Part shown: positions 57,603-64,000 of the stretch, piece after piece | How positions within the stretch are numbered: the stretch's first letter is position 1 | How the letters are laid out: each line of letters begins with the position of its first letter | NCBI GenBank assembly: GCA_028356795.1 | Contig: JAOMVH010000003.1 | Coordinates: forward strand, 1 to 64,000 | Reading direction: 5' to 3' | DNA from: Aliiglaciecola sp. | Lineage (GTDB): Bacteria > Pseudomonadota > Gammaproteobacteria > Enterobacterales > Alteromonadaceae | DNA: 64,000 bases | Translations under genes and position numbers: made by a program | Notes under the pieces: model-generated | What the model saw: the letters and a program-made list of their open reading frames with translations, nothing else | What the model was told of the DNA's origin: nothing | Databases searched by the model: none

Positions 57603-58661
57603 TTGAGCGATTTATTATCACAAGACGAAATTGACGCACTGTTGCATGGTGTTGATGACGTTGAGGAAGAAGATACCGAGGAACTTGAATCAGATGGTTC
57701 GACCCTTGAGTATGATTTTTCCTCTCAGGATAGAATTGTGCGTGGCCGTATGCCAACGCTGGAGATCGTTAATGAGCGATTTGCCAGACATATGCGGGTA
57801 AGTTTGTTCAATATGATGAGGCGCTCTGCCGAGGTATCGATAAACGGTATTCAGATGATCAAGTTTGGTGAATACATCCATACATTGTTCGTCCCTACCA
57901 GTTTAAATATGGTGCGTTTTAGACCACTAAAAGGCACAGGTTTGATAACCATGGAAGCGCGCTTGGTGTTTATACTCGTGGACAACTTCTTTGGTGGGGA
58001 TGGTCGTTATCATGCCAAGATAGAAGGGCGTGAGTTCACCCCCACAGAGCGTCGTATCACACAGATGTTGTTGAAGCTTATTTTCGAGGATTACAAAGAA
58101 GCTTGGGCACCAGTTATGGATGTATCCTTTGAATATCTTGATTCTGAAGTGAACCCGGCAATGGCTAACATTGTGAGTCCAACTGAAGTCGTGGTTATTA
58201 GCTCATTCCACATTGAACTTGACGGTGGTGGTGGTGATTTCCATGTGTCATTGCCTTATTCAATGTTGGAGCCTATTCGTGAACTTCTTGATGCAGGTGT
58301 TCAGAGCGATAAAGAAGATACTGATCTTCGTTGGAGTAAGGCGCTTCGAGATGAAATTTTAGATGTGAACGTAGCCGTGTCTACGCATATGTTGGATTTA
58401 GATGTTCCACTACAAGATTTAATGGAGTTCAAAAAGGGCGATATTATCCCTATTGATATGCCTGAAACGATTACTGTGTTGATCGAGGACCTACCTACTT
58501 TTAGAGCGAAGTTAGGTCGTTCTCGAGATAATATTGCATTAAAGATAACAGAAAAAATTCCAAGACCAACATCAGTTAAATCTGAGTTGCAACTACTAAC
58601 AAAAGGCGGACGCCGAATCGATAGTGATGCCGAGCTTTCAGTGCTAGAGGAAGACTTGTGA
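57603..58661 (+). CDS. fliM: Flagellar motor switch protein FliM
   Basis: LLSQDEIDALLHGVDD; FliM core; TTG start. Confidence 0.96.
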   Translation: MSDLLSQDEIDALLHGVDDVEEEDTEELESDGSTLEYDFSSQDRIVRGRMPTLEIVNERFARHMRVSLFNMMRRSAEVSINGIQMIKFGEYIHTLFVPTSLNMVRFRPLKGTGLITMEARLVFILVDNFFGGDGRYHAKIEGREFTPTERRITQMLLKLIFEDYKEAWAPVMDVSFEYLDSEVNPAMANIVSPTEVVVISSFHIELDGGGGDFHVSLPYSMLEPIRELLDAGVQSDKEDTDLRWSKALRDEILDVNVAVSTHMLDLDVPLQDLMEFKKGDIIPIDMPETITVLIEDLPTFRAKLGRSRDNIALKITEKIPRPTSVKSELQLLTKGGRRIDSDAELSVLEEDL

Positions 58662-58686
58662 TCAGCGTAATACGAGGTGAAGAACA

Positions 58687-59118
58687 ATGAGTGAAGAAGA
58701 CGGAATGGACGATTGGGCAGCAGCGATGGCCGAGCAGGCTGAAGAAGAAGCTGCCGAAGGCGACGCCGAGGCGGGTGACGCCGGTGATCACGCGATGGAT
58801 GTAACTGTCGCTGAACTCGATGAGCTCTCGGAAGATGCGCCGATAACCCAAAAAGAAAAAAAGAAGCTCGATACTATCCTAGATATCCCTGTCACGATCT
58901 CGATGGAAGTAGGGCGTAGCCATATTAGCATCCGAAACCTTTTACAATTAAACCAAGGATCAGTGGTCGAATTAGACCGTGTTGCTGGTGAGCCATTAGA
59001 TGTTTTAGTAAATGGCACGTTGATTGCTCATGGAGAAGTAGTAGTGGTCAACGATAAATTTGGTATTCGGTTAACGGATGTTATTAGTCAAATCGAGAGA
59101 ATTAAAAAGCTTAGATAA
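58687..59118 (+). CDS. fliN: Flagellar motor switch protein FliN
   Basis: [69 protein letters not shown]. Confidence 0.97.
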   Translation: MSEEDGMDDWAAAMAEQAEEEAAEGDAEAGDAGDHAMDVTVAELDELSEDAPITQKEKKKLDTILDIPVTISMEVGRSHISIRNLLQLNQGSVVELDRVAGEPLDVLVNGTLIAHGEVVVVNDKFGIRLTDVISQIERIKKLR

Positions 59119-59563
59119 TAAAAACTCATTAAAATCATGGGTTTGGATGTCTCTAGGCCCATTGTTTTTAAGCCCTTTTAGTGCCTTTGCGGCACCGGAA
59201 AGCCTGTCAAATCCAACCTCTGTAGTGTCAATTTTTCTATCACTTTTGTTAGTGATTGGGATTGTTTTCATCCTTGCACTAATAATGCGACGGTTTAATG
59301 TCACTGCCACCGGCAATGGTCAATTAAATGTCGTTGCTACCATGGTGGCCGGCACTCGCGAGCGAATCATGGTGATTGAAGTCGGCAAGGAGCAACATCT
59401 AGTCGGTGTTACTGCTACCAACATTAATCACTTAGCAAAACTTGATGCGCCATTAGAAAAGCCCGAACAAAGTGCGAGTGGAAATTTTAAAGACAAGTTA
59501 ACCCAAGCACTGGCAGGTAAAATTCAATCTGGAATGCAAAACAAACAAGGGAGTGAATCATGA
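59078..59563 (+). CDS. fliO: Flagellar biosynthesis protein FliO (true start may be ~59147)
   Basis: TM segment then [42 protein letters not shown]. Confidence 0.9.
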   Translation: MLLVKSRELKSLDNKNSLKSWVWMSLGPLFLSPFSAFAAPESLSNPTSVVSIFLSLLLVIGIVFILALIMRRFNVTATGNGQLNVVATMVAGTRERIMVIEVGKEQHLVGVTATNINHLAKLDAPLEKPEQSASGNFKDKLTQALAGKIQSGMQNKQGSES

Positions 59564-60312
59564 TGAGATTTCTCCTAATTGTGCTGAGCATCGTTTTACT
59601 TGTCCCTGTTGAAGCTTATGCTGCTCCAGGAGTAGATGCGCTCACTGTCACGACTAACCCTGACGGGACTCAAGACTATACGATGACGCTGCAAGTGCTA
59701 GCAATAATGACGGCACTGAGCCTATTGCCAGCATTTATCATGATGATGACATCCTTTACGCGGATCATCATTGTACTGTCTATTTTGCGACAAGCGATTG
59801 GTCTTCAGCAGTCTCCTTCAAATCAAGTTCTCATTGGCGTTAGCTTATTTTTAAGTATGTTTATCATGGCGCCGGTTTTTGAACAAATTAATGAAAATGC
59901 CTTGCAGCCATATCTCAACGAAGAAATGACGTCGATTGAGGCGTATGAACAGGCCAAGTTGCCAATGCGAGCGTTTATGCTTTCGCAAACTCGGGTGAAA
60001 GATTTGGAAACCTTTGTTGAGCTTGCTGGCTTACAGGATCAATTCGACGACCCCTCAGAAGTACCCATGACAGTGTTGATCCCAGCGTTTGTTACTAGTG
60101 AATTAAAAACCGCATTTCAAATTGGCTTTATGTTGTTTATTCCATTTTTGATCTTGGATTTGGTCGTTGCTTCTATCTTGATGGCAATGGGCATGATGAT
60201 GTTGTCACCCATGATTGTATCTTTACCATTTAAGCTAATGCTTTTTGTTCTTGTTGATGGTTGGAATTTGATTTTCGGTACCCTCGCAAATAGCTTTGGT
60301 ATGGGGGTGTAA
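59560..60312 (+). CDS. fliP: Flagellar export apparatus protein FliP
   Basis: [44 protein letters not shown]. Confidence 0.97.
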   Translation: MMRFLLIVLSIVLLVPVEAYAAPGVDALTVTTNPDGTQDYTMTLQVLAIMTALSLLPAFIMMMTSFTRIIIVLSILRQAIGLQQSPSNQVLIGVSLFLSMFIMAPVFEQINENALQPYLNEEMTSIEAYEQAKLPMRAFMLSQTRVKDLETFVELAGLQDQFDDPSEVPMTVLIPAFVTSELKTAFQIGFMLFIPFLILDLVVASILMAMGMMMLSPMIVSLPFKLMLFVLVDGWNLIFGTLANSFGMGV

Positions 60313-60313
60313 C

Positions 60314-60583
60314 TTGGCACCAGAAATGTTCGTCGAGGTGCTAAAAGAAGCACTGCAAATGGTTATCTTATTGGTCTCTGCGATTATTTTGCCCAGTTTG
60401 TTTGTGGGATTGATTGTCGCAGTTTTTCAAGCCGCTACTTCGATCAACGAACAAACCATGAGCTTTCTGCCTCGTCTTATTGTTACCTTGTTGGCACTGA
60501 GCTGGGGGGGACACTGGTTAGTCCAAAAACTAATGGATTTCACCTTTACCATGGTCGAACGTATTCCAGAGATAGTGGGCTAA
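60314..60583 (+). CDS. fliQ: Flagellar export apparatus protein FliQ
   Basis: PEMFVEVLKEALQMVILLVSAIILPSLFVGLIVAVFQAATSINEQTMSFLPRL; TTG start at 60314. Confidence 0.96.
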   Translation: MAPEMFVEVLKEALQMVILLVSAIILPSLFVGLIVAVFQAATSINEQTMSFLPRLIVTLLALSWGGHWLVQKLMDFTFTMVERIPEIVG

Positions 60584-60587
60584 ACTG

Positions 60588-61370
60588 ATGGAATTAGCGG
60601 CATCGACAATTACGCAATTTATGGCAGACATGTTATTGCCCTTTATGCGTGTTTCGGGATTGTTTGCTGCATTAGTTGGGATCAGTGCTAAGACAGTTCC
60701 TACCCCTATTCGTGCACTGTTAACCTTATTTTTAACGTTAATGATCATGCCTGTTGTGCCACCCGTGGACATTTCTGAGTTGGTATCGGTTGGCACTTTT
60801 GTATTGATAATCCAACAGCTTATCATTGGCGTCGCAATTGGTTTTGTTTCGGCCATGGTACTTGAGACATTTGTCTTGGCTGGACAGGTGGTTGCGATGC
60901 AAACGGGCTTAGGCTTTGCGTCAATAGTCGACCCTGTGAATGGCATTAACGTACCCGCGGTTGGTCAATTCTATTTGATTTTGGCTACCCTGTTATTTTG
61001 GGGGCTCGATGGACATTTGGCAATGATCAGAATGGTTGTCATGAGTTTTGAGGCATTTCCAATTGGCGAGGCTTGGTTCCAACCAGAGCAGTTTAGAGAG
61101 ATTGCTCATTGGGGAGCATGGATGTTTATCTCTGCTGTCACACTGTCATTGGCACCCATTGTTTCTTTGTTAATTGTAAATTTGGCGTTTGGTGTAATGA
61201 CCAAAGCCGCCCCCCAATTGAATATTTTTAGTATTGGCTTTTCTATCGCACAGATCATGGGCTTGGTTATCATTTGGCTAACACTGGATAACTTCACTCA
61301 TCACTTTGAAGTGCAGTGGGATCGGGCTCAATTATTAGTGTGCCAACTCGTTCAGGTTTGTGGGAATTAA
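60588..61370 (+). CDS. fliR: Flagellar export apparatus protein FliR
   Basis: LPFMRVSGLFAALVGISAKTVPTPIRALLTLFLTLMI; position. Confidence 0.95.
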   Translation: MELAASTITQFMADMLLPFMRVSGLFAALVGISAKTVPTPIRALLTLFLTLMIMPVVPPVDISELVSVGTFVLIIQQLIIGVAIGFVSAMVLETFVLAGQVVAMQTGLGFASIVDPVNGINVPAVGQFYLILATLLFWGLDGHLAMIRMVVMSFEAFPIGEAWFQPEQFREIAHWGAWMFISAVTLSLAPIVSLLIVNLAFGVMTKAAPQLNIFSIGFSIAQIMGLVIIWLTLDNFTHHFEVQWDRAQLLVCQLVQVCGN

Positions 61371-61373
61371 ACG

Positions 61374-62498
61374 ATGGCTGATGCACATGAAAAAACAGAA
61401 GACCCCACAGCCAAAAAAACCGCTGATGCCCGAAAGAAAGGGCAGATCGCGCGATCCCGGGAATTATCAACGACACTTGTTTTAGTGGGCAGTGCCGTTG
61501 GATTTCTATTAGTAGGTGAGCAGATCGCCCGAGCCATTTTTCAAGTCACTCAACGCACCTTTACGTTATCACGGGATGAAACTTACGATATAACCCATAT
61601 GTTTCAAGCTTGGGGTTATGCGTTTGAAACCATCAGTATGCCAGTATTGCTATATTTGGTCATGGCTTTAGTTGCTGCTGTTTACGGAAGTATCGCCTTA
61701 GGTGGCTATAATTTTAGTTGGAAGTCTGCTGCCTTTAAGGGAAGCAAGATGAGCCCTATTGCAGGCTTCAAACGTATGTTTGGCGTTAACGGATTGGTAG
61801 AGCTACTAAAAGCCATTGCAAAGTTTGTCGTGGTGGCAACAATGGCATATGTTTCTTTGATTACCTTTCAAGATGAAGCCCTTCATTTAGATATGGAAAT
61901 ATATCCCCGTAACCTTTTTCACGCCATGGACTTAATTGCCTGGGCATTTTTATTCATGTGCCTAGCACTGATCCCTATTGCTGCTTTTGATGTGCCTTAC
62001 CAGACATGGAAGCACAATAAAGAAATGAAAATGACCAAACAAGAGGTCAAAGACGAACGCAAAAACTCTGAGGGTGATCCGCAAGTTAAAGGTCGAATTC
62101 GTAAACTACAGTATCAGGCTGCTGCCAAACGTATGATGCAGGAAGTGCCTAAGGCTGACGTTGTGGTTACTAACCCAACCCATTATTCTGTGGCACTAAA
62201 ATATGATCAAAAAGGCGACAGAGCACCAACGGTAGTGGCCAAAGGTGGTGATGCCCTTGCTATGCACATTCGTAAAATTGCTGGCGCTCATGGCGTGCCT
62301 ATTGTATCCGCTCCGCCGCTCGCTCGGGCTATATTCCATACAACCGAAGCTGATCAAGAGATTCCAGAAAAACTGTTTATGGCAGTTGCTCAAGTACTGG
62401 CATACGTATATCAAGTCAAAGCGTTTAAGAATGGTAAAGCAAAACGGCCGCCACCACTTCGCAGCGACTTACCTATTCCACCAGAAATGCGTTATTAA
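61374..62498 (+). CDS. flhB: Flagellar export switch protein FlhB
   Basis: EKTEDPTAKKTADARKKGQIARSREL; NPTH autocleavage site (VVVTNPTHYSVALKY). Confidence 0.97.
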   Translation: MADAHEKTEDPTAKKTADARKKGQIARSRELSTTLVLVGSAVGFLLVGEQIARAIFQVTQRTFTLSRDETYDITHMFQAWGYAFETISMPVLLYLVMALVAAVYGSIALGGYNFSWKSAAFKGSKMSPIAGFKRMFGVNGLVELLKAIAKFVVVATMAYVSLITFQDEALHLDMEIYPRNLFHAMDLIAWAFLFMCLALIPIAAFDVPYQTWKHNKEMKMTKQEVKDERKNSEGDPQVKGRIRKLQYQAAAKRMMQEVPKADVVVTNPTHYSVALKYDQKGDRAPTVVAKGGDALAMHIRKIAGAHGVPIVSAPPLARAIFHTTEADQEIPEKLFMAVAQVLAYVYQVKAFKNGKAKRPPPLRSDLPIPPEMRY

Positions 62499-62506
62499 TG
62501 AATATA

Positions 62507-64000
62507 TTAGATGCTGTCTTGTATCTCAGCCAATAGCATTTCCTCGGACATTGGCTTGCCTAAATAAAACCCTTGTCCCATGGAACACTTTAATTTACGC
62601 ATGAGCTCTAGTTGTTCCTGTGTCTCAATACCTTCAGCGGTGGTTTTTATCGATAAGGATTGCGCCAAATTGATAATCGACTCCAAAATGATGCTCTGTT
62701 GAGAGCTGATAACATGGCCACTAACAAAACTGCGATCGATCTTAATACTGTCAAATTTAAATTGTCCCATGTAACTTAAAGATGAGTAACCTGTGCCATA
62801 GTCATCAAGAGTTAAATGAATCCCCATTTTTGAAAAAACAGCCATTTGAGAACGGGTTAATTCAACGCTTTTAATAATGCTTCTTTCGGTTGTTTCTAAT
62901 GACAAATGCTTAAACAATTCTGGTGTTTTGTCGAATTGACTTTCTAATACCTCCAGCAGGGCGATTGACGTAAAACCTAGACCTGAGATATTAACTGAGA
63001 GCCGAAAGTTTTCAGGTAGCATTGCCTTCCAGTTTTTAATATGCAACAAAGCGGATTGCACATTGTAGATATCTAGCTGCACTATGCTGCCATTTTCTTC
63101 CATTTCATTAAGAAATGAATTGGGTGGCAAAATTCCCATTTTCGAATACTTCCACCTTACAAGTGCCTCTGCTCCAATCATCTGGCCTGAATTCAAATCA
63201 ATGACTGGTTGGAAGACAAAGAAAAATTGCTTTTCTGATATACCTTTTAAAGCATCTTCTTCAATGGTTTGGGTTGGGACCATCTCCAATTGGTCTATGC
63301 CCTTATGCAAAATAGCTTGGTTTCGACCTTGTTGCTTGGCCTGATACATGGCTTTGTCAGCGCATATGACTAAAGATTCAACGGTGTTTTGTGATTTATC
63401 ATGAAAGGCAACTCCGACGCTAGTCGAGGTGTTGATTTGGATTTTATCCAATACAAAGGGTACTTGGATTGCATGAATGATTTTATTGGCAACTAGTAAG
63501 GCTGAATCAGCCGAGTCTAAATCTTCCAATAAAATCGCAAACTCGTCTCCCCCTAACCGACTCAGTGTATCCACTTTGCGTATGTTGTTTTGTAAAACCT
63601 CAGCAACATTGGTTAAAAGAAGGTCGCCGATATGGTGGCCATAGGTGTCGTTTACTTGCTTGAACTTGTCGAGGTCGAGAAAAAGTAAGGCTATTTTTTT
63701 GTCTTTTTCACGTTTACATTTTGTTAGTGCGTGGTTTACTCGATCATTGAATAATGAGCGATTAGGTAGCTTAGTTAGGGGATCGTGCAATGCTAAAAAT
63801 TGTAAATCTGATTTAGCTTGCATCCGTTCGATGGCGTTTCGGATATGCCGCGCCACAAAACAAAGAAGTTGCTCATCATTTCGGGTAAAACTAACTTCTT
63901 TATTATAACTTTGTACAACAACAACGCCGTATAGCGGTGGTTCACCAAATGGCACGCCCAACCAAGAACTGGGCAAAGAGCCTTTGATATAAACCTGATT
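62507..64000 (-). CDS. GAF-like/GGDEF/EAL c-di-GMP protein, N-terminus truncated by window edge
   Basis: RLGGDEFAILLEDL (GGDEF), IGAEALVRWK (EAL), LDDYGTGYSSL; frame open at window end. Confidence 0.9.
   Translation of the reverse strand, partial: NQVYIKGSLPSSWLGVPFGEPPLYGVVVVQSYNKEVSFTRNDEQLLCFVARHIRNAIERMQAKSDLQFLALHDPLTKLPNRSLFNDRVNHALTKCKREKDKKIALLFLDLDKFKQVNDTYGHHIGDLLLTNVAEVLQNNIRKVDTLSRLGGDEFAILLEDLDSADSALLVANKIIHAIQVPFVLDKIQINTSTSVGVAFHDKSQNTVESLVICADKAMYQAKQQGRNQAILHKGIDQLEMVPTQTIEEDALKGISEKQFFFVFQPVIDLNSGQMIGAEALVRWKYSKMGILPPNSFLNEMEENGSIVQLDIYNVQSALLHIKNWKAMLPENFRLSVNISGLGFTSIALLEVLESQFDKTPELFKHLSLETTERSIIKSVELTRSQMAVFSKMGIHLTLDDYGTGYSSLSYMGQFKFDSIKIDRSFVSGHVISSQQSIILESIINLAQSLSIKTTAEGIETQEQLELMRKLKCSMGQGFYLGKPMSEEMLLAEIQDSI

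Noticed and set aside
58839-58846. GCCGATAA in fliN
   Set aside because: Coding sequence with no matching -35 element.
1-64000. CRISPR arrays, tRNA/rRNA genes, transposases or integrases flanking the island
   Set aside because: None recognised by reading the sequence and ORF track; the island's acquisition route is therefore unresolved.

Overview
The window is a flagellar gene cluster from a gammaproteobacterium (Alteromonadales-like gene order and sequence style; this taxonomic guess is an inference). fliD (5'-truncated), fliS and a fliT-like gene are on the left. A short flagellin, flrA, flrBC and fliEFGHIJ-KLMNOPQR-flhB are on the right, followed by a truncated GGDEF/EAL gene. Between the two blocks lies a ~41 kb glycan-biosynthesis island (about 2.4-43.2 kb) made of two convergent gene sets. 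The + strand carries: a complete pseudaminic acid pathway (pseB,C,F,I,G,H); a lux-like acyl activation/reduction module (ACP, SDR, acyl-AMP ligase, LuxE-like, LuxC-like); a phosphonate module (cytidylyltransferase-PEP mutase fusion, phosphonopyruvate decarboxylase, Fe-alcohol dehydrogenase, LicD-type transferase); a polysialyltransferase-like protein; a second nonulosonate pathway (two NeuC/LegG, NeuB/LegI, a NeuA/LegF-SDR fusion, a PtmE-like protein, Gfo/Idh/MocA oxidoreductases); a glycosyltransferase; and a sulfotransferase. The - strand carries a CDP-glucose-derived branched-deoxysugar operon and a giant Maf-type (DUF115) flagellin glycosyltransferase. No Wzx, Wzy, ABC exporter or priming transferase was seen, so the most economical reading is flagellin decoration. 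Four intergenic FliA (sigma-28)-type promoters, each with an N15 spacer and a perfect or near-perfect GCCGATAA box, precede island operons on both strands. The lead hypothesis is a previously undescribed flagellin modification: a nonulosonate-based glycan carrying a LicD-transferred phosphonate (probably 2-hydroxyethylphosphonate), sulfate, a branched deoxysugar and an acyl-derived group, produced as part of the late flagellar regulon. All family calls are from reading the translations; no database search was run.
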